DNA of 64,000 nt from Anabaena sp051781005 (GCF_051781005.1 NZ_JBPWOA010000057.1:115649-179648), one strand, 5' to 3'; positions 18,424 to 26,443 are shown, counted from the stretch's first letter. Translations and numbers: made by a program. The notes: generated from the letters alone by a model not told the origin.

Positions 18424-19950
18424 TTAAAGTTCCCAATCTAGAGTTTGTGTGATTTGCTGCTTTTTTGCTTGTTGTTTTCTGTCAGATAACAGCTGATTCC
18501 AACTGGCTTGACCGGGAGATACTCGTTTGGCTTGGGGTAGTTCAGTCAATAGGTCAGATATCAAGTTTTCAACTTGTTCATGATCTTTAAAAGCGATGAC
18601 CACTGTATCAAGGGATTGCAAAAATTCTAAAGGTATTTGCTCATTTTCACTTACACTCCAATACAATGTTGGTTGTCGTTGTTTTTTGTTAATAGTTGAT
18701 TCTAAGGCAATGACAGAGAGAACTTCGATGGGATCACTGAGTAACACTGCTCTTGTTACTGTGGTATCCGTAGCAATCCAAAAACTACCATTTTTGGGTG
18801 CTTCAGAGTTGAGAGGAATAGCAGTAAAATCACCAGTTGGTTCTAGTTGTTTGGCAAGAGTTGGAACATCATCAAGCGTGCGTTCTAGAAATACTGGTTG
18901 ATTTGTAATACTTGCATAGAGCCAACCCTTTTGATACAGTTCATCGAGCAGAGAATTGGGTAAATTGTACTGCTGGTTTAAATTTTGGCGTATTTGTTTC
19001 CAGTTTGTGGGTTCTGGTGCTTGTAAAGAATTTGGTTGCCTGATCGGTGGTGTTGAATTATCAACAAGTTGCGCTGTCAGTCTTTGGATATGCTCATCAT
19101 CTTGTTTTGCTTCCACTGTTGACATTGAATTATCAACAATTTGCTCCATCAGTTTTTGGATGCGTTGATCATCCCGCTTAGGAATATAGCTGACACCTAG
19201 ATGCTTTTGTAAACCCGGAAAAGTATATGCTTTACCGAGATGCGTACCACTGAAAGCCACGCCATTAAGTTGATAACTAATGCCTTTGACTTTGCCTGTA
19301 CGAGTATAGCCGATACGGACATTGATACCTTGTTGTTGCGATCGCTCTATCAATTCTGGCATAGTTGGGCGGTCATGGGTTGCCTCGTCAAGCGATAGCG
19401 TAGCGCTCCGTAGGAATCGCTGAAGTCTCACTCTAACGCTTTCTTCTCCAGTTCTAGCAAGTTGTCTGCGTTCCCCAGTAGAAGGACTACGGCTATCTTT
19501 TCTCCGACTTGGTTGTACTGATTGCAAATTGTATTCTTTTTCTAATTTGCGAATCACAGCTTCGCTTCTGGGATTGTCCCAACTATCAGAAACTGTAATG
19601 CCATTTAATTGAATGCGACTGGCGGCAATATGTGCGTGTTCATGAGTCCTGTCAGTATGCCGGACTACAACATATTGGTTCATATCAAAACCCATTGCTT
19701 GCAAATACTTTTGGGCGATTTCATGCCAAGTATCATCATCTAAACTTTCGTGGTGAGGCAAGCTGAGAGAAGCGTGATAAACAGCCCTACTCACCTTTGG
19801 ATTTAATCTACGAGATATACCAAATTCAGCCGCTAATTCCCGTGGGTTTGTTCCTTCCATATTCCCACCGATTTGTTTTGCTCCCTCTTTACCAAAAAGG
19901 TAGTTTAGCAGTCCCCGGAAACTTTTACCTTTGACGTGTTTGCCAATCAT
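18424..19950 (-). CDS. Relaxase / mobilisation nuclease (MobA/VirD2 type)
   Basis: 508 residues. The N-terminal 200 form the relaxase: GKHVKGKSFRGLLNYLFG with candidate catalytic Y17, then the three-histidine metal motif HTDRTHEHAHIAASRI (H103, H105, H107). It should nick oriT, stay covalently bound to the 5' end and pilot the strand through the coupling protein encoded at 50419. The C-terminal third has a Toprim-like look (WSVSENEQIPLEFLQSLDTVVIAF) common in cyanobacterial relaxases. A palindromic repeat (19391-19421) is inserted in frame near residue 180. mobC lies upstream on the same strand, 160 bp away. Class is probably MOBP or a close relative. Confidence 0.92.
   Translation of the reverse strand: MIGKHVKGKSFRGLLNYLFGKEGAKQIGGNMEGTNPRELAAEFGISRRLNPKVSRAVYHASLSLPHHESLDDDTWHEIAQKYLQAMGFDMNQYVVVRHTDRTHEHAHIAASRIQLNGITVSDSWDNPRSEAVIRKLEKEYNLQSVQPSRRKDSRSPSTGERRQLARTGEESVRVRLQRFLRSATLSLDEATHDRPTMPELIERSQQQGINVRIGYTRTGKVKGISYQLNGVAFSGTHLGKAYTFPGLQKHLGVSYIPKRDDQRIQKLMEQIVDNSMSTVEAKQDDEHIQRLTAQLVDNSTPPIRQPNSLQAPEPTNWKQIRQNLNQQYNLPNSLLDELYQKGWLYASITNQPVFLERTLDDVPTLAKQLEPTGDFTAIPLNSEAPKNGSFWIATDTTVTRAVLLSDPIEVLSVIALESTINKKQRQPTLYWSVSENEQIPLEFLQSLDTVVIAFKDHEQVENLISDLLTELPQAKRVSPGQASWNQLLSDRKQQAKKQQITQTLDWEL
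19391..19421. repeat. Dispersed palindromic repeat inserted in the relaxase gene
   Basis: A 31-bp unit starts AGCGATAGCG and ends GGAATCGCT, with AGCGAT/ATCGCT arms. A longer relative lies at 34448-34506 outside genes. Here it is read in frame as part of a QRFLRSATLSL stretch between the catalytic and C-terminal parts of the relaxase. Confidence 0.6.
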
Positions 19951-20110
19951 ATTAATTTCCTAGTAGTCTTTCTTTATACTCGGTTGTGTCAGCAGGGAAC
20001 TCCAGGAAATAAAACATACAGTTTCTGTGATCAGCACAACTGTTCCTCCCCTGCTCCCTTGCTATTAAAACAATGGGATATTTCTTGGAAGTCCCTCAGT
20101 GGTGCTGAAT

Positions 20111-20470
20111 TTACGCTTCATCCTGTATATCAGTGATTAAATCAATTTCAGCAATTTCTCTCCTCACTTGTCTTACCAAATTTTTTACCTGTTCCAACAA
20201 TCCTCGATCAACAACCACTGGCTCACCCATTAGTACCGATGTATTGATAGCTTTAGCGATTTGGTTAAGGTTGTTGCCGATTTTTCCCAACTCCCAGTAA
20301 GTTTGACCTGCCACTTTGGTGACACGCCTGGGCAATCTATTTTTGATAGTCTTGGCACGGAATAACTCTGCCATCGTCAAGCTGTTTTCTGCTGCCATTT
20401 GTCGCACCTGTTCCTTTTCTTGCGGTGTGAGGCAGATATGAAACCTAATTGTGCGCTCTTTTGGAGGCAT
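20111..20470 (-). CDS. mobC: Mobilisation accessory protein MobC
   Basis: 119 residues. The N-terminus (RTIRFHICLTPQEKEQVRQMAAENSLTMAELFR) is ribbon-helix-helix-like. It is followed by the MobC family block TYWELGKIGNNLNQIAKAIN near 68-87 and a charged helical tail. MobC proteins bind oriT, help melt the nick region and recruit the relaxase; the relaxase gene is directly downstream on the same strand. A hairpin-rich control region lies upstream (20471-21153), as expected for oriT, and MobC probably represses the mob promoter there. The short gap to the relaxase (19951-20110) shows no further feature that I can support. Confidence 0.88.
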   Translation of the reverse strand: MPPKERTIRFHICLTPQEKEQVRQMAAENSLTMAELFRAKTIKNRLPRRVTKVAGQTYWELGKIGNNLNQIAKAINTSVLMGEPVVVDRGLLEQVKNLVRQVRREIAEIDLITDIQDEA

Positions 20471-20626
20471 GGCTGAATTTCTTACAAAGATTAAGTTGTA
20501 TTTCTAGTTTGAAATATCTAAGCTAATCAGTCATTAGCCAAGTGGATATTTTTTCTTTGCGTTTTACGACAGTTGGTGAAAGTGAATCTTGTTTTCGTTG
20601 AGTTTGATTTTTTTCGTATCCTCTTT

Positions 20627-20678
20627 CCCTCCGTCACGGTGGTTAACCTACTGAGGTAGGGGAACCGTGAAAGGAGGG
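20627..20678. other. Candidate oriT: large imperfect hairpin with nic-like sequence
   Basis: CCCTCC (20627-20632)/GGAGGG (20673-20678), TCACGGT (20634-20640)/ACCGTGA (20664-20670) and CCTAC/GTAGG around a TGAG loop form a 52-bp interrupted stem. It lies upstream of mobC. Immediately beside it, GTATCCTCT near 20617-20625 resembles the YATCCTGY nick core of MOBP-type origins. The position and structure fit oriT, but the nick site is unproven. Confidence 0.55.
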
Positions 20679-20804
20679 CAAGTTTGTCGCTGTTTCTCTG
20701 AAAATTACCAATTTTTGCATCATAGAGATGCACATTGCGACATTGCTTGCTACGCGCCAAACGTTTTTTTGGGCTACTCAAATCAAAAATATTAGTGTTG
20801 TTCA

Positions 20805-20982
20805 ATGGTTGTATGTTGGCAGTTCGATGGTGGTTCGTTGGCACATTTATTGTCAATAACGCTTATTATTGATAGTAATTATTTATACGCAAAATACTGA
20901 CTGGTGGTTGGAAGGCTGTTTAATGGTTGCTGTCTGGCGGTAGCATGGTAGCTCAGTGTCTGTTAGATGGTGGTTCATTGGC
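20805..20982. repeat. Six 16-bp direct repeats on a 22-bp period (parC/centromere-like)
   Basis: Copies start at 20805, 20827, 20901, 20923, 20945 and 20967. The consensus is ATGGTKGYTSRTTGGC; the best pair, 20827 and 20967, differ at one base. Within each cluster spacing is exactly 22 bp, two helical turns, so bound protein would line one face. The array precedes the ParM-like gene, as parC does in ParMRC systems. Confidence 0.75.
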
Positions 20983-21153
20983 GCACTTTTTGGAATCGAA
21001 AATTTTGAGCATAAAAGCAACGACTTGATCAACGGCTGTGAAAAAAATAGCCAACTGGATAAAAATTGCTGAATAAAAATAGTCAGTAGGTAGATAGGCA
21101 TGATTTCTATTTGCACTTAAGTTAAAAGAAAGCTTTTAGGTGAACCACGATCA

Positions 21154-22302
21154 ATGTCAAACCTGATTGTTAGTTTTGACCCTGGTGCTTCTTTGACCAA
21201 GATTGTTTATGAACTAGCAACTGAAGGCAAACCATGTTTGATGACAATGGAACCAGAAATGCTGAAGTTGCCGCAAAGTTCGATTAACGCTTATATGTCG
21301 AGTCGCAAGGGTCTAGAATCTCCTAAACCAGTAGATGAAGCTTGGGTATCTTGTACAGTAGATGGTGATACACAATGTACAGTAGTTGGATTCTTGGCAC
21401 GCCAGTTTTCAGCATCAGCCAGATTAGATAAACTCAAGTACGAAACTTCAATTGACAAAGCTTTAGCAGTAATTGGTGCGATCGCTCAACACAATAAACT
21501 GCCCAACCGATTTTCACTATCGCTTACTTCACTACTACCCTATGGCGAATATCAAAATCGCCAAGCCTTTGCAGAACAGTTGCAAGTTGCACTCAAAGAT
21601 TTTAAATTTCGGGGTCAAAGGTTGCGGGTAAAACTGGAACGATTCGAGTGTTTACCTGAAGGTGCGGGATTAGCCATGATTCGTCAACGCCAGAATGGTA
21701 AAGAATGGTTCAACGCCCAAACCATAGCCGTGCTGATGTTTGGGCATCGCAATACCAGCCTGCTTTTATTTGAACGAGGCAAGATGACAGCGGGTTACAC
21801 CAATGGGCTGGGCTTTCACCAAATGGTAAAGAGAGTAATTGAACGCACCTCTGGACAAGATGCCACTGCTTTAACTGCTGCTATCTATGCAGCCGGTTCA
21901 GATATTACAGTAGATAATCAAGCAATTCGCGCTTTGGTCAAAAGTAGAGACGCAAAAAACATTGATTATGAGTTGCAGATGATTGTTAATGCCATTGCGA
22001 CTGCTAAAACTGAGTATTGGTCAAGGCTTTACGATTGGCTGGAATCAACTTTACCTGCTGTAAACGAAGTCATTTTGAGTGGTGGTGCAGCTTTGTACTT
22101 AGAGCAAGAATTACAAGAATGTTTTGAAGAGATTCCTACTTATTGGGGTACTGATTTACAGCAGCAGGTACAAGCAGCTTTTAAGAATGCAAGTAATGAT
22201 TATTACCATAGTTTCCAAGAACAAGAAGCTTTGTCTTTTAGGTTGATTGATGCTTTTGGTTTATTTATGCGATTTAGAGCGCAAATGGAGAAAGTAGCAT
22301 GA
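21154..22302 (+). CDS. parM: ParM/StbA-like actin-fold segregation ATPase
   Basis: 382 residues. The N-terminal phosphate loop IVSFDPGASLTKIVYE is that of actin/ParM-like ATPases. A second phosphate loop is at IAVLMFGHRNTSLLLFERGK near 190-210, and the adenosine motif is EVILSGGAALYLEQEL near 305-320. The protein should polymerise with ATP and push plasmid copies apart. The gene follows an array of 22-bp-spaced repeats and overlaps the next gene by four bases (ATGA), reproducing the parC-parM-parR order. It is divergent from mobC, sharing the 680-bp control region. Cyanobacterial members are diverged from R1 ParM, so the symbol is functional by analogy. Confidence 0.82.
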   Translation: MSNLIVSFDPGASLTKIVYELATEGKPCLMTMEPEMLKLPQSSINAYMSSRKGLESPKPVDEAWVSCTVDGDTQCTVVGFLARQFSASARLDKLKYETSIDKALAVIGAIAQHNKLPNRFSLSLTSLLPYGEYQNRQAFAEQLQVALKDFKFRGQRLRVKLERFECLPEGAGLAMIRQRQNGKEWFNAQTIAVLMFGHRNTSLLLFERGKMTAGYTNGLGFHQMVKRVIERTSGQDATALTAAIYAAGSDITVDNQAIRALVKSRDAKNIDYELQMIVNAIATAKTEYWSRLYDWLESTLPAVNEVILSGGAALYLEQELQECFEEIPTYWGTDLQQQVQAAFKNASNDYYHSFQEQEALSFRLIDAFGLFMRFRAQMEKVA

Positions 22303-22910
22303 CTACCAATAAAAAACAGCCCTCAAATAATGACAATAACAGACAACATAATAGACAGAACAGCAGTAGCAAAAGGTCTGACGGTATTGATAGTAATAGA
22401 ACTAACAGATATCGTAAAGATTTCAAATTTCATTGTCGTCCCTATTCAAATACAGCAGATGGGCAGTTAATTTCTTATTTGCAACAGGGAGATAACGTGC
22501 ATTCTAGTAAAGAAATGGTATTGCAGGCATTAAGAATGTGTTGGTTGCCATTAGCATACAAAGCACAAGCAGGTGCAGGTATTAGTGATCAAGAAGTGCG
22601 TCGGGTAGGTTTAATTTGTTGTCATGCTCTCGATCAACACTTAGCTTATTTACGAATCGAATTAGGATTACCACACAAATCAAGTGATGTTTTACCTATA
22701 CCTTTAAGTACGATGACTAATCCTCAAACCCTGGCTGCTATGTTTGGTTTGGATGTTGGTAATCCCAGTAGTGATGATAGCAGTAATAAAAATCAAGATA
22801 GCACCAATAGTAATAGTGGTAGTGATTCACAAAGAATTGATTCTGACTCTTTCATTCCTGGTGAAGGGTCTTTTCATGATGACGATGACGATATGTTCGC
22901 AGATATTTAA
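22299..22910 (+). CDS. Candidate ParR-like adaptor, acidic C-terminus
   Basis: 203 residues. The first 45 residues are asparagine/glutamine/serine-rich and basic. A folded part (RKDFKFHCRPYSNTADGQLISYLQQ, then HSSKEMVLQALRMCWLPLAYKA) looks like a ribbon-helix-helix-type DNA binder followed by helices. The tail is serine/asparagine-rich and ends DDDDDMFADI, strongly acidic. I infer that it binds the repeats at 20805-20982 and links them to the ParM-like filament, because it overlaps parM by four bases and occupies parR's place. Direct sequence similarity to known ParR is not evident. Confidence 0.6.
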   Translation: MTTNKKQPSNNDNNRQHNRQNSSSKRSDGIDSNRTNRYRKDFKFHCRPYSNTADGQLISYLQQGDNVHSSKEMVLQALRMCWLPLAYKAQAGAGISDQEVRRVGLICCHALDQHLAYLRIELGLPHKSSDVLPIPLSTMTNPQTLAAMFGLDVGNPSSDDSSNKNQDSTNSNSGSDSQRIDSDSFIPGEGSFHDDDDDMFADI

Positions 22911-22956
22911 GCACCTAGCAATGCAAGATTAGTAAAATCAAAAAGGAGCGAATAAG

Positions 22957-23727
22957 ATGGCTACAATTCACTTCGTTGATGGTGAAAAGGGTGGCGTTGG
23001 CAAGTCTTTATTTACCAGAGTTATGGTGCAATATTGCATTGACAATAAATTAGTTTATGAGTTGGTGGAAGCAGACCAAAGTAATCCAGATGTAGGTGCA
23101 TTTTATCCAAATAATCATAAAATAGCAGTGTTTAGTGAATCAGAGCGCAAGGCTTATGAAGCTGATGAAATCTTTAATTTGGCACTGACAACTTCTGTGA
23201 TTGTTAATTTACCTGCTCAAGTCTATCCAGCAGTAACTGATTGGATTGAGCGTAATCACATACTAGAAATTACTGGTAAAGATAAGGTCAAAATCCATAA
23301 ATGGTTTGTTTGCAGTGGTGGATATGACAGTGTGCAGTTATTTATGCAATCTCTCGAACGTTTTGAAAAGAAGATTAAACATATATTTGTCCGTAACTTT
23401 GGTTTATGCGATGACTGGAAACACGTAGATGAAAATAAGGATTTAAAGGATTTAATAAAGGCTTACAAAGTAGCTGTGATTGACTTCCCCAAGTTTAGCT
23501 ATCGAGAAAGGAATATGCTTGATGCCAAGCGGATAAATTTTGCTGCGGCTAAAGATTATGACGAGTTAGGGATATTAGGTAGACAGAGACTGCACAGTTT
23601 TTTGAAAAAGGCTGGTGAGGAAATTGAAAAAGCTAAAATTTGGAACCCACCAGCAGCTTCAATTACGCCACCATCAACAAAAGTTGCTGTTAATAACAAT
23701 AATGGCAGAATTGCCCCTAAAAAATAA
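22957..23727 (+). CDS. ParA/MobD-like P-loop ATPase
   Basis: 256 residues. GEKGGVGKS at 9-17 is the deviant Walker A of the ParA/MinD family. However, the rest (VEADQSNPDVGAFYP near 38-52, no clear classic Walker B, VRNFGLCDDWKHVDENKDL near 145-163) resembles MobD/TraL-type conjugation ATPases rather than a segregation ParA. A well-spaced AAAAGGAGCG ribosome site precedes the ATG. It follows the ParM/ParR-like pair by 46 bp and may be co-transcribed. It could support relaxosome recruitment or partition. The C-terminal 30 residues are proline/asparagine-rich and probably disordered. Confidence 0.75.
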   Translation: MATIHFVDGEKGGVGKSLFTRVMVQYCIDNKLVYELVEADQSNPDVGAFYPNNHKIAVFSESERKAYEADEIFNLALTTSVIVNLPAQVYPAVTDWIERNHILEITGKDKVKIHKWFVCSGGYDSVQLFMQSLERFEKKIKHIFVRNFGLCDDWKHVDENKDLKDLIKAYKVAVIDFPKFSYRERNMLDAKRINFAAAKDYDELGILGRQRLHSFLKKAGEEIEKAKIWNPPAASITPPSTKVAVNNNNGRIAPKK

Positions 23728-23921
23728 TTTATTTGACAGGATAATTACGAATTATTTTGTCACTCTCTGTCGTTGTACCCATAATGTTGCCGAAGTGAAT
23801 TGGAAGCATAAGCAAGCCATTCCGGCAAAATTATCCTTCCACCGACACTCTCCGGTCTAATAGCAAAGCGTGGCTCTATCCATAGATTGGCTCGTTTTCC
23901 ACTTAATTACGGAGTTATCTT

Positions 23922-24710
23922 ATGAGGAATTCTGATACTGAAGAACTCGATTTAGATGATGATTTTCTGGATTCAGTCGCTGCTAGAGGTAAAGGTTTAA
24001 GCCGAATTCCTTACCCAACTTTACTCGATTTAGCCATTCGCGGTAAGGATGATGCTTTCAAAGCTAGGGTTTGGGAAATAGTAGTGCAAACTGGATTAGA
24101 CCCTGATGACCCCGCATTTCTGATGATGATTGCTACTGGCAGACTACAAGTGTTATTGGAAGACAGTCCTCAAGAAATGGAGTCAATGTTTGACCAGTGG
24201 CAAACGCAGCTTTATGACCATCTGCAAAACTATGAAAAAGCAGCAGTCAAAGGACAGCAGAAAGCGATCGCTCACGCAGTCACGACATTAATTAAGCATA
24301 CAGAATTCGAGCGTGCCATTCATTCAGTTCCATCATTAATTGCAGCTGGAATACTCTTATTGATTACCGCAGCAGTGGGTGGAGTTCTCAGTGTATGGGG
24401 AATGCTTTGGTATCAATCTAGCAATTTAGACCCAACTGGTTCACGCCAACTGACTCAACAAGAAGCTAATGCCTTGGAATGGGCAATTACGAATGAAGGC
24501 AAGTTTGCTCGCAATTTTATGGAATGGAATCGAGATTTATTGAGTCGAGATAGTGCTGGTCAATTGGCTTGTACTAAGGAAGTGAAACGCTTGGGAGTGA
24601 CACTGGAAATAGGAGCAAGCAGCAGAAAAGCAGTATCAGGTTTTTGTACTCTTTGGACACAACCTGCCAATCAACGTAAGTTTGTCTCTCAATCAAAAAA
24701 TAATCGTTAG
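23922..24710 (+). CDS. Single-span membrane protein of cyanobacterial plasmids (DUF6753-like)
   Basis: 262 residues. An acidic N-terminus (TEELDLDDDFLDS) leads into a conserved IPYPTLLDLAIRGKDDAFKARVWEIVVQTGLDPDDPAFLMMIATGRLQ block, a coiled helix (95-135), one strong membrane segment (SLIAAGILLLITAAVGGVLSVWGMLW near 142-168) and a 90-residue outside part with two cysteines. I recall this arrangement from a family named DUF6753 in cyanobacteria, but cannot verify it. Its place after the ParA/MobD-like gene and before a lipoprotein suggests a cell-envelope role in transfer. 190 bp separate it from the upstream gene. Confidence 0.65.
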   Translation: MRNSDTEELDLDDDFLDSVAARGKGLSRIPYPTLLDLAIRGKDDAFKARVWEIVVQTGLDPDDPAFLMMIATGRLQVLLEDSPQEMESMFDQWQTQLYDHLQNYEKAAVKGQQKAIAHAVTTLIKHTEFERAIHSVPSLIAAGILLLITAAVGGVLSVWGMLWYQSSNLDPTGSRQLTQQEANALEWAITNEGKFARNFMEWNRDLLSRDSAGQLACTKEVKRLGVTLEIGASSRKAVSGFCTLWTQPANQRKFVSQSKNNR

Positions 24711-24743
24711 TTGTTTAATTGTGAAATAGGAGTGAAATAAAAG

Positions 24744-25289
24744 ATGAGTTACAAACCTCGTGCAACTTGGCTATTAGTAATAGGAATAATTCTAGCGGCT
24801 TGTACCCCTAATACTGTGGATAAAAGTGGAAAAAGTGAAAGCAATATAGCCAAAGCACAGACTCCCTCTGTACCTAATTATCCACCAATGTATGATGTTG
24901 AAGTAAAGGTTTGTGGTAATATCATTGCTCCAGTTAAAGATGGGAAACGCTGTATCAAGCACAATCTGCGTTTGTGGGGACCAGTAGAAGAAGCGAAATT
25001 GGTTCAGACAGGTATTCCTCTGGCAGCAATGTCTGCTGTAGATCATAAATTAGCAATTAGCTCTAAAGGCTGTTATCCTGAATATTCTCAACCTTCCCAG
25101 CAGCAGTTTTATTGGGCGGATCTCCTGATTTATGTGAATAAAACAGGAAAGAAACCAACAATTGAAGTTAACACAACTCAACTATCTAACCAGCAGATTG
25201 ACCGGTTGATGACTAATCAGTTTTCTAGTCCAACAATTGCCACCTTTGGTGGTGTTGGTTGTGAGCCTCTACCTACGAAAAAAAAGTAA
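24744..25289 (+). CDS. Putative lipoprotein
   Basis: 181 residues. The N-terminus RATWLLVIGIILAAC is a signal with lipobox LAAC (Cys20), predicting a lipid-anchored periplasmic protein. The mature part has four more cysteines (VCGN, RCIK, GCYP, GCEP) that could form two disulphides, and ends in a lysine run. I recognise no domain. It lies 33 bp after the membrane protein and in the same direction, so the two are likely one operon with an envelope role. A bidirectional terminator follows at 25344. Confidence 0.7.
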   Translation: MSYKPRATWLLVIGIILAACTPNTVDKSGKSESNIAKAQTPSVPNYPPMYDVEVKVCGNIIAPVKDGKRCIKHNLRLWGPVEEAKLVQTGIPLAAMSAVDHKLAISSKGCYPEYSQPSQQQFYWADLLIYVNKTGKKPTIEVNTTQLSNQQIDRLMTNQFSSPTIATFGGVGCEPLPTKKK

Positions 25290-25343
25290 TTTTTCAGCAG
25301 GATAACTAGTTTTTACGGGTTAGGGTGGGTGGGCAAAAAAGTT

Positions 25344-25363
25344 ACCCCACATTTAAGTGGGGT
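25344..25363. terminator. Bidirectional hairpin terminator between convergent genes
   Basis: ACCCCAC (25344-25350) pairs with GTGGGGT (25357-25363) around ATTTAA. T-rich tracts follow on the plus side (GCTGTTTT) and A-runs precede it, so it can stop both the lipoprotein operon and the minus-strand gene ending at 25385. Confidence 0.7.
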
Positions 25364-25384
25364 GCTGTTTTGAGCAGCAGATAC

Positions 25385-25774
25385 TTAAGATGCTTCAGCA
25401 AATCTAGCTGTACGTTGTTGTTTGTGAGCTTTGCGACGTTCGCGTACTGCATCCAAATCTTTCAATCCATAGAAACGTTTAGCATAAGCTAACAGTTCAT
25501 TTATGGAAGTATCAGCATAGTCCTGGCGAAACTCTGTATTGTGTTCGTTCCAATCAAATTCTTCTTGATTAAACCGTGCTTTGGCAGCGAGTTCTCGTCC
25601 ACTTTCTTCTCGCAAAACTTCCAGTACCATTAACCGTACTTTGTCTGGATATCCCATGACCTTTTCTAAAGCTTTGATTTGTTGCTGCTGGAGTTTCCGT
25701 TTCCTTGGATTTTCCTGTTTCTGAGATTCCATGACTTTTTTCAAAGCTTTGGTCTGGGGCTGATTACGTTGCAT
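25385..25774 (-). CDS. Hypothetical protein, paralogue of the gene at 25961
   Basis: 129 residues, basic and helical. A glutamine/lysine-rich N-terminus contains two copies of a short unit (KALKKVM and KALEKVM). The conserved core is KVRLMVLEVLREESGRELAAKARFNQEEFDWNEHNTEFRQDY, then LLAYAKRFYGLKDLDAVRERR. The core is closely repeated in the protein encoded just upstream at 25961-26320, so they arose by duplication. A 14-bp palindrome GCATCTGTCGATGC lies 46 bp before the ATG. Function unknown; the E-W-N-H pattern is not diagnostic. It may be a DNA-binding or scaffold protein of plasmid transfer. Confidence 0.65.
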   Translation of the reverse strand: MQRNQPQTKALKKVMESQKQENPRKRKLQQQQIKALEKVMGYPDKVRLMVLEVLREESGRELAAKARFNQEEFDWNEHNTEFRQDYADTSINELLAYAKRFYGLKDLDAVRERRKAHKQQRTARFAEAS

Positions 25775-25819
25775 ACAATTTTCCTTGGATTAACAAATTA
25801 CTTACATCTCGCAGACATA

Positions 25820-25833
25820 GCATCGACAGATGC
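25820..25833 (-). promoter_or_regulatory. Palindromic leader element, copy 1
   Basis: Minus-strand GCATCTGTCGATGC, with GCATC/GATGC arms, lies 46 bp upstream of the start at 25774. The same element precedes the paralogue at almost the same distance (26430-26443). It is probably an operator, or a hairpin in the mRNA leader. Confidence 0.5.
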
Positions 25834-25927
25834 CTTCCAAATTAAAATTCACTCTTTGCGTGCTGGAATTCACTGGCAATTATTGTCTTCAATTCTGCTG
25901 TTGGGATTAGATATGTGGAAAATCAAA

Positions 25928-25955
25928 ATGCCCCGATGCAGATAATTCGGGGCAT
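25928..25955 (-). terminator. Hairpin terminator after the 25961 gene
   Basis: ATGCCCCGA (25928-25936) pairs perfectly with TCGGGGCAT (25947-25955). On the minus strand it begins five bases after the stop codon at 25961 and is followed by a T-rich tract (TTTTGATTTT). Confidence 0.8.
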
Positions 25956-25960
25956 GATAA

Positions 25961-26320
25961 TTAATCTTCAGTTTCTAAATCTTCGTCATCTTCATCTTGG
26001 TCAAAATCGTCATCTATCCAGTCATTAGAGTTGTTACTTAAACCATGAAGTCCGTCCATGCGTTTAGAGCGAGCAGCTTTATGAGCAGCACGTCTATCTC
26101 GAATTTCGTCCAGATTATTCAAGCCGTAAAGTAGGCGGGCATAATTGATTAATTCTTTCAACGGTGTGTTTATGTAGTCCTTACGAAATTGAGTATTGTG
26201 TTTGTCCCAATCAAACTCTTGTTCATTAAATCGGGCGGTAGCTGCTAATTCTCTACCCGATTCTTCCCGTAATACCTCAATTACCATCAAGTGGACTTTC
26301 TCCTGATAAGTAAGCAACAC
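25961..26320 (-). CDS. Hypothetical protein, paralogue of 25385 gene, N-terminus frameshifted
   Basis: 119 residues in this frame, starting at a GTG with no good ribosome site. The core KVHLMVIEVLREESGRELAATARFNEQEFDWDKHNTQFRKDY matches the neighbouring paralogue; the tail is very acidic (DDDFDQDEDDEDLETED), unlike the paralogue. The better start is the ATG at 26387, preceded by AAGGAG at proper spacing. That frame encodes STRKTTKSARKIVKHIPALKRV, homologous to the paralogue's N-terminus, but is out of register by one extra base near 26316. Either the gene is a fresh frameshift mutant, or the base is a sequencing error, or shifting is programmed. Terminator at 25928. Confidence 0.6.
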   Translation of the reverse strand: MLLTYQEKVHLMVIEVLREESGRELAATARFNEQEFDWDKHNTQFRKDYINTPLKELINYARLLYGLNNLDEIRDRRAAHKAARSKRMDGLHGLSNNSNDWIDDDFDQDEDDEDLETED

Positions 26321-26429
26321 GCTTTAAAGCCGGAATGTGCTTGACAATTTTACGTGCTGATTTGGTGGTTTTACGAGTGCTAACCATGAGAATTACTCCT
26401 TGATATTTTCGATTTTTCTCATAGAAACA

Positions 26430-26443
26430 GCATCGAAAGATGC
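26430..26443 (-). promoter_or_regulatory. Palindromic leader element, copy 2
   Basis: Minus-strand GCATCTTTCGATGC, one base different from the copy at 25820, lies 43 bp upstream of ATG 26387. The matching distance supports 26387 as the original start of the frameshifted paralogue and common regulation of both genes. Confidence 0.5.

Noticed and set aside
20805..20982. Repeat array as a CRISPR
   Set aside because: Units are only 16 bp, differ from each other, and the spacers are 6 bp; no cas genes are present.
20527..21116. Two minus-strand frames of 109 and 77 codons between mobC and parM
   Set aside because: They run through the oriT-like hairpin and the 22-bp-spaced repeats, have no ribosome site and low-complexity composition; the region is better explained as non-coding control DNA.
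22957..23727. Classic ParA of a ParAB system
   Set aside because: Deviant Walker A is present, but other ParA motifs are unclear, no parB follows, and segregation is already served by the ParM-like pair; MobD-like is the better reading.
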